NCBI GenBank assembly: GCA_963677085.2
Contig: CAXXFH010000004.1
Location: forward strand, 3,348,001 to 3,412,000
Direction of reading: 5' to 3'
Source of the DNA: G963677085 sp963677085
GTDB taxonomy: Bacteria > Planctomycetota > Planctomycetia > Pirellulales > Thermoguttaceae
DNA length: 64,000 nt
Position 1 is the first letter of the stretch; every line of letters begins with the position of its first letter. The translations under genes and the position numbers were made by a program. The notes under the pieces were generated by a model. The model searched no databases. It was not told the origin of the DNA and worked only from the letters and a program-made list of their open reading frames with translations. Positions 15,720 through 24,986 of the stretch are shown here, one piece after another.

Positions 15720-17279
15720 ATGAACATCCATTTTAGCTGCCCGGAATGCGGCTACCTGATCTTCGCCCCGGAGTCGTCCGCGGGACGCACGACGCGTTGC
15801 CCGAGCTGCGCGGCTCCGATCCAGGTTCCCGAACAGTCCGACGCGGAATACACCGGCAATACGTCGTCCTATGCCGATCCGATCGCCCTGCCCTGCCCTG
15901 CCTGCGAGAGTCCCTTGCGGCTGATTCCCGCGCTGCGCGGACGCCACATTTGCTGCAACGCCTGCCGCGCTGTGCTGACCGTAGACAGCGACTCGTGGCA
16001 TCTGGCAATCGTGGGCAAGGCGCGGCAAGGGCGCCAACCAAATCGTCGACAGAACACGACTGCCGTGCCGCCCAATGGCGAGACAGGCAAAAACGGCACG
16101 GCGGGCAAAAACGGGAGCGCAGGGAGCAACGGCGCGTCGAAGAGAGCTGGGGAAAACGGCGCAGCGGCGAACAGTGGTACGGCCAAATCCTCGCAGACGA
16201 TTGGTGGGACGAACGGTGCGGCTACGGCCACGTTGCCCTCGACATCTGGTGCGGCAAGGCAACCGGCCGCGTTGGCTGCCCGATCGAAGACGAAGAAGCG
16301 GCCAACGGAAGCGTCCGTGCCAAGCGTATCTTCGGTGGTCCGACCAAAGCTCCTCGGCGCAAGCCTGGCCGGCGTTGGGCTGCTGGTCGTGGTGGCCGTT
16401 GTCTGGGTGGTGTTCTTCATGCCATCCAGCTTCACACCGGCCGATTTCGTCGAGAAAGGGAAAGTCGCCGCCTATACGTCGCTCGACGTCACACGATGGC
16501 GACAACGATCCCAGCAGCCAGGATTTCCGGAAGACGAGGCCCTGCAACCGACGCATTTGGCCCGGTACCGTACCTTTCTGGCCAATGCCGGCATTGCCTG
16601 GGAAGACGTGACAAGGATTTCCAGTGCCAGCGACGCTCGGGATCCTCAAGAGGTAGTGGTCGTTTACGAGTTGAACCGGCCGCTGGAGCCGTCGGAGGTA
16701 ACCAAACGTTCGGCCTTTCAACGGTTGGGCAACGAAAAACAACAACAGCAGGAAATCGCCGGGGTACTGCTGTGCTCGATTGGGCCTGTGGGAATTTGCT
16801 TTCCCGATCCGCAGATCGTGGTTACCGGTCGGAAACAACAACTCGAACGCCTTTTGAAACGTTGCGGCGATGAACCGGACGAGGTCATGCCGCAACTGTG
16901 CGACTCGCTCGATCCCACGGTCGACGAAGTATCGGCCATGGTGGGCGTGCCGTTGAACCTTCAGAAGACGTTTCTGGCCGACTGCCCTGAACTGGTACAA
17001 CACATTACCGGCTCAACCCGCGAGGTCAACTGCGGCGCGCAATGGCGGTTGATTCGCAAGCTTTGGGTCGAGGATGCGGGTAGCGCCGAACGCCTGCGCG
17101 ACGAACTCGAACGCCGTTTCCGTGAGGCCAGTCGCGACAAACAGTGGCCCGACGAGGTGCGGCTTCTGCTGAAGTCGTTGCAGGTGCAGTGCTTCGATAA
17201 GGTGGTCGACGTGCGAGTCGGCGTCGACGAAACCATGCTCCACGGCGAAATGGCGGCCACGATCGAGCAGATTTTTTGA
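15720..17279 (+). CDS. Zinc-ribbon, single-pass membrane protein
   Basis: The 519-residue protein has two N-terminal zinc ribbons: CPECG with CPSC at about residues 7-31, and CPACE with CNAC at about 58-82. A low-complexity linker rich in Asn, Gly, Ala and Lys follows. One transmembrane helix, at about residues 210-235 (LLVVVAVVWVVFF), precedes a roughly 280-residue domain on the far side of the membrane. The far domain has no family I recognise. Proteins with a cytoplasmic zinc ribbon and a large outer domain are frequent in planctomycetes and mostly uncharacterised. It is convergent with the histidine kinase gene, with 19 bases between stop codons. Confidence 0.85.
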   Translation: MNIHFSCPECGYLIFAPESSAGRTTRCPSCAAPIQVPEQSDAEYTGNTSSYADPIALPCPACESPLRLIPALRGRHICCNACRAVLTVDSDSWHLAIVGKARQGRQPNRRQNTTAVPPNGETGKNGTAGKNGSAGSNGASKRAGENGAAANSGTAKSSQTIGGTNGAATATLPSTSGAARQPAALAARSKTKKRPTEASVPSVSSVVRPKLLGASLAGVGLLVVVAVVWVVFFMPSSFTPADFVEKGKVAAYTSLDVTRWRQRSQQPGFPEDEALQPTHLARYRTFLANAGIAWEDVTRISSASDARDPQEVVVVYELNRPLEPSEVTKRSAFQRLGNEKQQQQEIAGVLLCSIGPVGICFPDPQIVVTGRKQQLERLLKRCGDEPDEVMPQLCDSLDPTVDEVSAMVGVPLNLQKTFLADCPELVQHITGSTREVNCGAQWRLIRKLWVEDAGSAERLRDELERRFREASRDKQWPDEVRLLLKSLQVQCFDKVVDVRVGVDETMLHGEMAATIEQIF

Positions 17280-17298
17280 CAATTGTCGAGGGCATCGT

Positions 17299-18924
17299 TC
17301 AAGCCCGTTCTTCGACCGGCAGGCGAATCTGAAACACGGCGCCCGGCGGATCGGTGGCGAGCAATTCTAAGGTGCCGCCGTGACGGTGGACGATTTGACG
17401 ACAGATGGCCAGGCCCAGGCCCGTGCCGGTCGATTTGGTCGTGACCAGCGGTTCGAAGATTGCCTCCCGCCGCTCTGGCGAGATGCCGGGCCCGTCGTCG
17501 GCGACGAGGATCGTGTCGACATCGTCTTCGCGTTGGGCAGCAACGTGGATCTTTCCCATCTTACCGAAGTCGTCGATCGCTTGCACGGCGTTGCTGAAAA
17601 GATTGACCAGTACTTGGCGCAATTGCACTGGATCGGCCGACACGATAAACGGTCGGCGATCTAGATCGAGTTCGAGCTGAATGCGGCTGCTGTGCTCCAC
17701 GCGGTCGAACACCTCGTGGACCATTTCCTCCAAGTTGGTCGGCGTTTTTTCCGACGGTTTGGCCTGCGCCATTTCCATCAGATTGCTGATGATCCGGTTT
17801 GTGGCGTCGATCTCGTGCTTGATGATGTCGAGAAACCGATAGCAATGCTCTGCCTTGTCTGGGCCACACCGTTCGAGGCAGTGGACCGCGTTGCTGATCA
17901 CGCCCAGCGGATCGCGCAAGTCGTGGGCCACGCTGGCAGAAATCTGACCGATCGTGGCTAGCCGGGTTTGCCGAACGAGTTGGTCCTTGAGCTTGGCCAA
18001 TTCCGCTTCTGCTCGGCGTTTCTCACGTTCTTCGTGTTGCAGCAACTCGGCTTGGGCTTCGTCGGCGGCTTCTTCGGACTTGTGACGTTCGGTGATGTCG
18101 CGAATAGCCCAAAGCGTGGCTGCCGCGCCGTCGAACTCAAACGGCACGACCTTTGCTGAGAACCATCGTGTGGTGCCCGCAATTTCCATTGGGTAAACCA
18201 GCTTTTGCAGTTGGTGGCGTCGAAGTGTGCGGTTTACGGTGGTCTGGACGGTGTCGGCGAAGGCCGAAGGAAGAACCTCGTGAACATTGCGACCGAGAAG
18301 TTCCTCGGCCGGAGCCACGAGCATCTCCGACGAAGCTGCATTGACGCTTCGATATGCTCCCTCGGCATCGATCACCAGAATCAGTTCGGGTAGGGCTGCC
18401 AGCAAGGAACGAAAACGTTGCTCGTTTCTGCGGAGTGCTTCTTCGGCCTCCTTACGCCGGGTGATATCGCGGATAACCCCCACCACTTCCACAACTTGGC
18501 CGGCTTCGTTGCAAACGGGGTTGGCATTGACCAGCCCCCACATCACGCTGCCGTCTTTGCGGACGAAGCGGACTTCCTCTTCGCTGTCGTCCAGAGACTG
18601 CCCCTGCTGAAGACGGCGCAAGACGTCGTCCGACCAGTCGTCGGGATGGATGACTTCGTGGAGATGTTTACGAGTGAGTTCGTCGACGGAATATCCCAAC
18701 GCGCTGGCCGCCCGTTGGTTGGCGTGTACGAATCGTCCGTTGCGGTCGACGATCCCCAGAACTACGGCACTTTGGAAGATGGCGTCGAGCCACCGTTTGG
18801 TGGCATCCAATGCATGAATCGCCCGTTGTCGCTGCTGTTCGGCCTGTTCGAGTTCGGCCACCCGAGCGCGGAGCTGCTCCAGCTCTTCGAGCAACGTTGT
18901 TTGGGAATTTTCCTGTTCGCGCAT
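17299..18924 (-). CDS. PAS domain sensor histidine kinase
   Basis: The 541-residue protein is probably cytoplasmic, as I see no membrane segment. An N-terminal coiled coil (about 10-40) is followed by two PAS domains with their PAC segments (about 44-155 and 168-280). The dimerisation domain has the phosphorylated His334 in ASVAHDLRDPLG. The ATPase domain has the N box NLFSNAVQAIDDF, DDGPGIS and TGLGLAI. The ATG at 18924 excludes 90 upstream codons that are repeat sequence. No response regulator gene lies next to it, so it is an orphan kinase. Confidence 0.93.
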   Translation of the reverse strand: MREQENSQTTLLEELEQLRARVAELEQAEQQRQRAIHALDATKRWLDAIFQSAVVLGIVDRNGRFVHANQRAASALGYSVDELTRKHLHEVIHPDDWSDDVLRRLQQGQSLDDSEEEVRFVRKDGSVMWGLVNANPVCNEAGQVVEVVGVIRDITRRKEAEEALRRNEQRFRSLLAALPELILVIDAEGAYRSVNAASSEMLVAPAEELLGRNVHEVLPSAFADTVQTTVNRTLRRHQLQKLVYPMEIAGTTRWFSAKVVPFEFDGAAATLWAIRDITERHKSEEAADEAQAELLQHEEREKRRAEAELAKLKDQLVRQTRLATIGQISASVAHDLRDPLGVISNAVHCLERCGPDKAEHCYRFLDIIKHEIDATNRIISNLMEMAQAKPSEKTPTNLEEMVHEVFDRVEHSSRIQLELDLDRRPFIVSADPVQLRQVLVNLFSNAVQAIDDFGKMGKIHVAAQREDDVDTILVADDGPGISPERREAIFEPLVTTKSTGTGLGLAICRQIVHRHGGTLELLATDPPGAVFQIRLPVEERA

Positions 18925-18973
18925 TGCTCCGGCTCCGTGCCGTGCGCCCGCGGGCTGATTGGTGACTATGTGG

Positions 18974-19109
18974 CTAGTGCCGTGACAATCTTCAGAATAG
19001 GGGTGCCATGGCCACGCTTGCGTGGCCATGTTCGCCGACGTTTTGGCATGCCCACGCAAGCGTGGGCATGGCACCCGAACCCCCATTTCAGAAGTCGACA
19101 AGGCACTAG
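18974..19109 (-). repeat. CTAGTGC MITE-like element, copy 1
   Basis: It begins with CTAGTGCCGTGACAATCTTC and ends with the inverted counterpart GAAGTCGACAAGGCACTAG. The interior has two further inverted segments, GGGTGCCATGGCCACGC and GCGTGGGCATGGCACCC. The reverse complement matches 21233-21335 closely. Confidence 0.8.
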
Positions 19110-19122
19110 TTTTGAAATGGCT

Positions 19123-19207
19123 TCTATTGCGTCCTGCATTGCTTGTGGAACGAGGGCGACCAGCGGGAGCCCGGTTTTCTGGGCCAGAACGCAATGAAAT
19201 GTTCCAC
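19123..19207 (+). repeat. Dispersed repeat, GGAACGAGGGCGACC family, copy 2
   Basis: Nearly identical to 14550-14633, in the same orientation. Confidence 0.8.
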
Positions 19208-19255
19208 AGTCAAGCTAGGAATCAATAGTAGTCCAGAAGTTTCCAGCGGCCTCTG

Positions 19256-19299
19256 TTGGCCAACGGGATACCCGACGTTGGCCAACGGGATACCCGACG
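19256..19299 (+). repeat. Two tandem copies of a 22-base unit
   Basis: The unit begins TTGGCCAACGGGATACCC and ends GACG. It is repeated exactly once, directly head to tail. Confidence 0.85.
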
Positions 19300-19517
19300 T
19301 TAGTTTACGGCAGATCCACGGATGTGACCAGCCAGGAAGCCCACCCGCGCAGGAAAACCGAAAAGTCGGAGTCTGCTCGCTTTCCCTCTCTGGTTCCCAC
19401 ATTGCAGCGTGGGAACCAGGGAAAAATTTCCCGGCGGCCCCATGCTGTGGTAGTATTATCTCAAGGAAAATCGGTAACCGTCTCCGTTCGCTTATCACGA
19501 AGATTGAAGGATAGCTA

Positions 19518-21236
19518 ATGTCGTTCGCCCCGAATTGTTGCGCCGGATACTGGACTGTTAGAGTGGCTTCGTTCGTTGTCGCTACCGTTGTCATGGCGTG
19601 TGCCGTGTCGGACGTGTTGGGCTGGGGCGGAGGGCATAACGACCTGCAACAGGCCATCGTCCGGCGATTGCCGGAAGACCTTCAGCAGCATCTGCCGAAG
19701 GAGGCCGTTCGGGAGTCGATCGAGCATTGGAGCCATTACCCGGACAGCTTCGAAACGTTCCAACCCGAAGCCCAACTGATCGGGCCGGAAGGCATGCAAG
19801 TGCTTCGGGAGAATGGAATTCGCCGGCGCTACGATTTGCATCATGATCGCAATCGGGCGGTGGTCTTTCTGTTGCTCGTCGACAGCCTGAAACGCCAACG
19901 CTACGACGCGGCCCTATTGTGGATTGCCTGTTTGGGCCACAGCACGGGCGACATGGTCGCCTGCAACCACGATCCGCTGGTTCACGTGGCCACGTACGAC
20001 TGGCCCGAGGTCGACGCCGCCCTGCCCGGCGGTACGGTCTTGGCACGCCTGGCCACCATGGTCGATCTGCATCCGGTCGTGGCACTAGACGGCGGCGCTG
20101 CGGCCTTTGACGAAGCGATCGACGCGATGCGCCTTGCCGACGATCAACGCGATGCGACGGCCGCTTTGCTCGACATTATGATGTACGGCAACCAGGGCGC
20201 GGCGTTTTGCTCGCAGCATGGCGTGGGTGTTTTGCAGCAAGCCGCCCTGTGGCTCGACCGGCAGGAACCCGATGCGCGGCGCCGTCTTCAACACCACATG
20301 AGTCGGTTGGGGGCTTGGGGGGCCGTGCGGGTAGTTCGTGACGTCGAAGTGGCCTGGCGTCTGGCTCAACAAAAGGCCGAAATGCCCTCGGTCGACGAGG
20401 TCCAAAAGGTGTTTGAGCAACGCACGGCACAATGGGTACGCGAACATCGGCTGGACGACGAGGCACTGTTTGTGCCCGTACTGCGGCCAGCCGGCCCGAC
20501 GACGAAGAAAGCGGTTGCCGTGGTGCTGGAGCCAACCTGGCGGATGAACGAGGGAATGTTCGCAGCGGCTGATCGGGTAATCGCCGTGGCCATTTGCCGC
20601 ACGTTGGCTGCGGCTGGTGTGGACTATGTTACGGTGGATTCCCGCGAGTTGGCCGATCGCGAGTTGCCCTCGCCAGAACAGCTATCGGCGGTCGTTGTGG
20701 TGGGTAGCCGGTTTCACGACTACCATGGGTTGAAGGCAGCCGAGGTCGATCGCCATTTGAAATCGTATCTCGATCGTGGCGGCCGGGTGCTTTGGATCGG
20801 CGGCACGAGTCTTCCGGCATCCTCGGCGTTGGCACCGCTACGGGCTGCGATGAAGAAGGACGACAATGCCAAGTGGCCGGCCCCGCTCGATGAGGCGACG
20901 AACTGGCAGCTCTGCCTGGCCGACTCGGCGACAGAAACCGCCTGGCAGTTCGTCCGTTCGCCCCAGACACCGGCCGGATGGCACGTGCCGCGTTGTCCCT
21001 GGCGATTTGAGCTGGATGACCACGACGAGTTGCAGCCGTTGTTGACGCTGCGGCTGGGTGCGTCGTCGTCCGTTGTCGGTGCGATGTGTGGCGGCGCACG
21101 TGTGGCTTGGCTGCCGGTGTATGCCGTGCATCCGTATTTGCTCACGCGGCCGAAGGTGATCCGGGAGCCCAGCGAACCGCAGCTCGACGCCGCGGGGGCG
21201 ACGATTCTTCTCGACGCATTGAAACGCCTAAACTAG
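19518..21236 (+). CDS. Secreted protein with zinc phospholipase C/S1-P1 nuclease-like N-terminal domain
   Basis: The 572-residue product has a signal peptide (residues about 13-36). The mature part begins LGWGGGHND, which recalls the N-terminal Trp and nearby His that bind zinc in S1/P1 nucleases and zinc phospholipases C. A later segment, GHSTGDMVACNHDPLVH, has the His and Asp spacing of their second zinc site. The last 200 residues (about 335-520) look like a separate glutamine-amidotransferase-like fold (VVVVGSRFHDYHG, LDRGGRVLWIGG). The ATG at 19518 has AGGA seven bases upstream. The stop TAG lies inside the terminal CTAG of a repeat element. The enzyme assignment is tentative. Confidence 0.6.
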   Translation: MSFAPNCCAGYWTVRVASFVVATVVMACAVSDVLGWGGGHNDLQQAIVRRLPEDLQQHLPKEAVRESIEHWSHYPDSFETFQPEAQLIGPEGMQVLRENGIRRRYDLHHDRNRAVVFLLLVDSLKRQRYDAALLWIACLGHSTGDMVACNHDPLVHVATYDWPEVDAALPGGTVLARLATMVDLHPVVALDGGAAAFDEAIDAMRLADDQRDATAALLDIMMYGNQGAAFCSQHGVGVLQQAALWLDRQEPDARRRLQHHMSRLGAWGAVRVVRDVEVAWRLAQQKAEMPSVDEVQKVFEQRTAQWVREHRLDDEALFVPVLRPAGPTTKKAVAVVLEPTWRMNEGMFAAADRVIAVAICRTLAAAGVDYVTVDSRELADRELPSPEQLSAVVVVGSRFHDYHGLKAAEVDRHLKSYLDRGGRVLWIGGTSLPASSALAPLRAAMKKDDNAKWPAPLDEATNWQLCLADSATETAWQFVRSPQTPAGWHVPRCPWRFELDDHDELQPLLTLRLGASSSVVGAMCGGARVAWLPVYAVHPYLLTRPKVIREPSEPQLDAAGATILLDALKRLN

Positions 21237-21335
21237 TGCCTTGGCAATTTTTGAAACAGGGGTTCGGGTGCCATGCCCACGCTTGCGTGGGCATGCGAAA
21301 ACGTCGGCGAACATGGCCACACAAGCCGCCCATGG
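21233..21335 (+). repeat. CTAGTGC MITE-like element, copy 2 (right end degraded)
   Basis: It starts CTAGTGCCTTGGCAATTTTTG and continues GGGTTCGGGTGCCATGCCCACGC and AAAACGTCGGCGAACATGG, following the reverse complement of 18974-19109. The far end is not recognisable. With copy 1 it flanks the gene at 19518-21236 in inverted orientation. Confidence 0.75.
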
Positions 21336-21780
21336 CGTCTAACTTGCGCGACCTCTCATCAGGGACGGTCACTGCGACCAGCGTTTTTCTGGATGCCAGG
21401 TGCCCGTCGTAACCTCTGTGCTAGCAAGACCTTCTGCCTGTATCGCCGTCTCGGATTGGCTTATCTGCCAAATTCGCGATACAGGATTCCGCCTGCGCGC
21501 GCCAGTAAGGATAGAGGAAGTACTGGCGTGCGCCAGGCGGATGACATTATGCCCCGAGGAATAGGGGCTGCATGAGCCGTTCGCCAAACCAGCCTTGGCG
21601 TTGCCGTGCGAACGCCGACAACCGATCTAATCAGCATTTTCGTCACATCGAGAACGTTTGTTACAGAAACGGGTTTCGCCCGGTCCGGCGGTCTTCGGTG
21701 ATTACAGTAGAAAAATAGGTAGAAAGACGCGATAGCCGAGTCTTTTTCCGCGTCGCGTGACAGTTGTGCCTGTAGATGCC
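21237..21780. other. Leader region before the ECF sigma gene
   Basis: After the repeat at 21233-21335 about 440 bases remain without a gene. An imperfect inverted pair is visible at 21485-21545 (CCGCCTGCGCGCGCCAGTA and TACTGGCGTGCGCCAGGCGG). The sigma factor promoter should lie here; I could not identify its boxes. Confidence 0.5.
21485..21541. repeat. Inverted repeat upstream of the ECF sigma gene
   Basis: CCGCCTGCGCGCGCCAGTA is followed, after about 18 bases, by TACTGGCGTGCGCCAGGCGG. The arms pair over about 18 bases with one or two mismatches, giving a strong hairpin. Confidence 0.7.
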
Positions 21781-22338
21781 ATGACAGCCATAATGAGCCA
21801 AACCAATCGTGATTTGCCGCCCGAGGCATACGATACGTTTGTGCGGCTGTTTGCGCAGCATGGGCAGCGCGTGTTCGCCTACATCCTCGCCCTGTTACCC
21901 AATCGGACCGACGCCCAGGAGGTGTTTCAGGAAACCAGCGTGGTGCTGTGGCGCGAGTTTGCCAACTTCCGACCCGACGGCGATTTCGGCCGCTGGGGAT
22001 GTGGCATCGCGCTGAACCAGGTCCGTAAGTTCCGCCGCCAGCGACAGCGCGACAAGCTGGTGTTCAACGATGTGCTGATCGAACAACTGGCCGAGGAACG
22101 GCTCTCGGGCAGCGATCGCCTCCAGCAGCGACAGGCAGCGCTAGCCGAGTGTCTCAAAAAGCTTCGGGCGAAGGATCGCGACCTGATCGGCCGGTGTTAC
22201 GCGGGCACGAACAGCTACAAGGCCGTGGCCGAGCAAACGGGTCGTCCGGTGAACACCGTCTACAAAGCGCTCACCCGAATTCGCCGCGCACTGATGGAGT
22301 GTATCGATCGCCGCTTGCTTCAGGAGGGTGAAGCATGA
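21781..22338 (+). CDS. ECF sigma factor (sigma-70 family)
   Basis: The 185-residue protein has the two ECF domains. Region 2 contains RVFAYILALLPNRTDAQEVFQETSVVLWREF, and region 4 contains a helix-turn-helix (YKAVAEQTGRPVNTVYKALTRIRRAL). It belongs to the group found in planctomycetes and verrucomicrobia next to FecR proteins. The ATG codons at 21781 and 21793 and a GTG at 21757 are all possible starts; none has a clear ribosome-binding site. The stop overlaps the next start as ATGA, so sigma and anti-sigma are translationally coupled. Confidence 0.93.
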   Translation: MTAIMSQTNRDLPPEAYDTFVRLFAQHGQRVFAYILALLPNRTDAQEVFQETSVVLWREFANFRPDGDFGRWGCGIALNQVRKFRRQRQRDKLVFNDVLIEQLAEERLSGSDRLQQRQAALAECLKKLRAKDRDLIGRCYAGTNSYKAVAEQTGRPVNTVYKALTRIRRALMECIDRRLLQEGEA

Positions 22339-24047
22339 GCGGCCGTCTTCGCCAATATGAGGCCCTGTTGGAGCAGATTAGCGCCGTGTGCAACGGCACG
22401 GCCACGCCCGAGCAGACTACCCTGTTGGAGCGACAGCTCGAGGACGATGCCGACGCCCGGCGAATTTACCTCGATTACATGGCGTTGCATGCCGAGTTGT
22501 GCGACGCCAATATCGAGCCGCCGGTGCGTCCTCCTCGTGGGCCGTTGGTCTTTGCCTCGCTGAGCAACATTTGGCAACGAAGTTACGAGGCATTCCTCCA
22601 GCCCGTCTCGTTTTCACTCGCAGTTTCGGCCCTTACGCTTTGTGTCGTGCTCGCCATGCTGGCTGTTTGGGGAGCGCCGAGCTTTCGCCAATGGGCCAGC
22701 CGGGATTTACCGGCTCAGGAAACGAAGGTCCAGTTTGTCGCCCAAATCGTTGGGGAAGTTCAGGCCGAATGGGCCGACGTTCGCGATGTGCGGGCAGTTG
22801 GAGGACAGATTGCACAGGACGACGTTTTACGGCTGAAAAAAGGTCTGATTCAGGTCGAATTCGAACGGGGTACAGGCGTTATCATCGAAGGTCCAGCGAC
22901 CTTTGTCGCCCGAGGTGACAACGCGGGCATGCTCGAACGCGGCAAGCTGGTCGCCCGGGTGCCAGAGCACGCCACCGGCTTCGCGTTGGCGACACCCCAG
23001 GCGAAGGTCGTCGACCTGGGCACCGAGTTCGGCGTAGTCGTGGGCGAGGGCGGCGCGACCGACATTCAAGTGTTTGAGGGCGTCGTCGAGGTGGCCACGT
23101 TGGGTGTCGATGTGTCGGCGGAAGACGAGCCGTCGACGCTCGTGTTAACCGACGGGCAGGTCGTACGCGTGGCCGGCGGACAGTGCACCGATGTGATGGC
23201 CGAGCAGGCCCGATGGAATTTTGTGCGACACATGCCGGCGGGAAGCGTGCCCAGCGAACGTGGTGCTCCCTGGGACGGTGTTACCGTTTGGCTTAGCAAT
23301 CTGTTCGACGATCCGCAGGGTGCCTCGCTGAGCGATGCCGTGCCGACCGATACCTATCGGGCCGAGGCCGATAGCTTCGACCTGGGCGTTGACACGGCGC
23401 TCCAAGGCGGTTTCGATGGGCCGGTGGTGATCAACGGTGGCGGACTGATGTTCGATTTCCGCAGCGCCGGCGGTGGGACGCTGTCGCACGGTCTTCCGAC
23501 GAACGACTGCGTTTCGAGAGAATCGTATGCGATTCGCACGTTCGGCAAGCCCATGGACCGTGGCGGCGAGAATCGCCGGGCCGAAGACGGTATCGGCATC
23601 CACGCCAATGCGCTGGTAACGTTCGATCTTGAAGAGCTTCGTGCGGCCGGCATGCCGGAGGGCGAGTTGGTTTTCCTGGCCCGAGCGGCCGTCAACGACA
23701 GCCGGGTGAACAATCCGGAATCCACGCTCCATACGGTGGTTCTGTTGAGTGATGACCGGGCCGTGTTGGCCGGTTACGTCAACGGTCAAGTGGTCGACGT
23801 GGCCAAAGCGAACTCGGCCTGGGCCTTCTCGGGCGAGCTTCCCGAGTGTTTTGCCGGAGGCTCGCCGTTGCACGGAGCGGAGTTCAACGTGGCAATTCCA
23901 TCGAAGGCGAAATACCTCACGCTGGCCGTCACCGACGCGGATCAAAGCATTACGAGCGACCACGGTGTATTTGCCGGTGCCCGACTGGTGATTCGAGAGA
24001 AAAAGAAAACGCCTGCTAGGCAGAAGAGCGAGAAACAGTCGAAATAA
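22335..24047 (+). CDS. FecR-type anti-sigma protein with C-terminal NPCBM-like domain
   Basis: This 570-residue protein should hold the adjacent sigma factor at the inner membrane. Residues 1-90 are cytoplasmic and one transmembrane helix lies at about 93-113. A FecR-type domain follows at about 155-285 (VEFERGTGVIIEGPATF, ATPQAKVVDLGTEFGV). Residues about 315-553 resemble NPCBM carbohydrate-binding modules, with IGIHANALVTFDL and YLTLAVTDADQSITSDHG. The same domain is found in the secreted proteins at 26678, 27665 and 28485; with the first, similarity begins already at NLFDD (residue 322). I infer that the outer domain senses a saccharide or a cell-surface partner. The tail (551-570) is Lys-rich. 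Confidence 0.9.
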   Translation: MSGRLRQYEALLEQISAVCNGTATPEQTTLLERQLEDDADARRIYLDYMALHAELCDANIEPPVRPPRGPLVFASLSNIWQRSYEAFLQPVSFSLAVSALTLCVVLAMLAVWGAPSFRQWASRDLPAQETKVQFVAQIVGEVQAEWADVRDVRAVGGQIAQDDVLRLKKGLIQVEFERGTGVIIEGPATFVARGDNAGMLERGKLVARVPEHATGFALATPQAKVVDLGTEFGVVVGEGGATDIQVFEGVVEVATLGVDVSAEDEPSTLVLTDGQVVRVAGGQCTDVMAEQARWNFVRHMPAGSVPSERGAPWDGVTVWLSNLFDDPQGASLSDAVPTDTYRAEADSFDLGVDTALQGGFDGPVVINGGGLMFDFRSAGGGTLSHGLPTNDCVSRESYAIRTFGKPMDRGGENRRAEDGIGIHANALVTFDLEELRAAGMPEGELVFLARAAVNDSRVNNPESTLHTVVLLSDDRAVLAGYVNGQVVDVAKANSAWAFSGELPECFAGGSPLHGAEFNVAIPSKAKYLTLAVTDADQSITSDHGVFAGARLVIREKKKTPARQKSEKQSK

Positions 24048-24054
24048 AAATCCA

Positions 24055-24086
24055 ACTGGTTCCCAAGCTGAAGCTTGGGAACCAGT
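24055..24086. repeat. Hairpin after the FecR gene
   Basis: ACTGGTTCCCAAGCT and its exact complement are separated by one or two bases. It belongs to the GGTTCCCA/TGGGAACC hairpin family and could attenuate transcription between the regulator genes and the structural genes. No T run follows. Confidence 0.7.
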
Positions 24087-24138
24087 GAAACAACAACCTT
24101 CAAAGGTGAATAGTCACATACAAACAAGGATATTCTCA

Positions 24139-24936
24139 ATGACAAGAAGCATTATTTCTTTCGGGCGGGCTGGCTTTGCTGTGCTTCTGCTGGGCGTCCT
24201 CGTTTCGCAGGCTGCCGTGGGCGAGGTGATTTCTCACTGGTCGTTCGACACCGATCTAAGCGATGACTCGGGCAACGGCCACGACGGCACGGCGGTCAAT
24301 GAAGCCGCCGTTTCGTCAAGCTATTCGGCCTTCGGCGGCAGTTCGCTTTATCTCAACGGTGCCAGCCATCAATATGTTCAGGTGGCCAACCCGGCGATTC
24401 AGCAGAGCAGTTTCACAATCGCCGCCTGGGTGCGGCCGGAGACCTTGGAGAACGATTGGACCGACATCTTCGGGTACTGGAGCGGCAGTGCCGGCAACAA
24501 TTATCCCTTTTCGTTCTTTCTGCGATCCGACAATAAGGTGCACGTCTTTTTCCGACCCAATATCAACGAACTTATCACTACGCAAACGTATGACTTGCTG
24601 AATACCTGGAATCACGTGGCGGTTACCTGGGATCGTGACGCCAAGACGATGCGGATTTATGTCAACGGCGTAGAAGGTGCTTCCGCCTCAACCGATGCCG
24701 CAGACGTTGATATGCAGGCATCCGTTTCCGATTGGACCATCGGCCGCAAGGACGACTCGTCTGCGGCGTGGCACGACGGCTACATCGACGAGCTTTGGGT
24801 CTTCGACGAAGCCTTGTCGGCCGACCAAGTCGACCGGTTGATGGAGGTCAACGTCGTGCCTGAGCCGTCGACGATGACGCTCCTATTGCTGGGCAGTCTT
24901 GTCGGCCTGTTCGTGTATCGGCGACGAAAACGATAG
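24139..24936 (+). CDS. Secreted LamG-domain PEP-CTERM protein
   Basis: The 265-residue product has a signal peptide ending near VG|EVISHWSF and a LamG/concanavalin-like jelly roll at about 30-235 (WSFDTDLSDDSGNGHDG, SFTIAAWVRPETLE, WTIGRKDDS). The C-terminal sorting signal is VPEPST plus a hydrophobic helix and RRRKR. PEP-CTERM signals are processed by exosortase, which anchors or exports the protein to the cell surface; no exosortase gene lies in the window. The ATG at 24139 has AAGGA ten bases upstream. It resembles the first half of the next gene closely, so the two are tandem duplicates. It is probably co-transcribed with the sigma/FecR pair. Confidence 0.9.
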   Translation: MTRSIISFGRAGFAVLLLGVLVSQAAVGEVISHWSFDTDLSDDSGNGHDGTAVNEAAVSSSYSAFGGSSLYLNGASHQYVQVANPAIQQSSFTIAAWVRPETLENDWTDIFGYWSGSAGNNYPFSFFLRSDNKVHVFFRPNINELITTQTYDLLNTWNHVAVTWDRDAKTMRIYVNGVEGASASTDAADVDMQASVSDWTIGRKDDSSAAWHDGYIDELWVFDEALSADQVDRLMEVNVVPEPSTMTLLLLGSLVGLFVYRRRKR

Positions 24937-24986
24937 TCACCACAGCCTTAACGTCACTCGGCGATAAACCATCCGGGAGTTTTCTC

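Larger units (their letters stand above)
18925..19517. other. Gap holding two dispersed repeats and a tandem repeat
   Basis: The gap between a minus-strand kinase gene and a plus-strand gene contains a 136-base CTAGTGC element (18974-19109), a GGAACGAGGGCGACC repeat (19123-19207), a 22-base tandem duplication (19256-19299) and a GGTTCCCAC/GTGGGAACC hairpin near 19390-19420. Promoters for both genes must lie among or beside these. Confidence 0.65.

Noticed and set aside
15480..17003. 507-codon minus-strand open frame
   Set aside because: It lies opposite the zinc-ribbon protein gene and has no family motifs, while the plus-strand frame has zinc-binding Cys pairs and a transmembrane helix.
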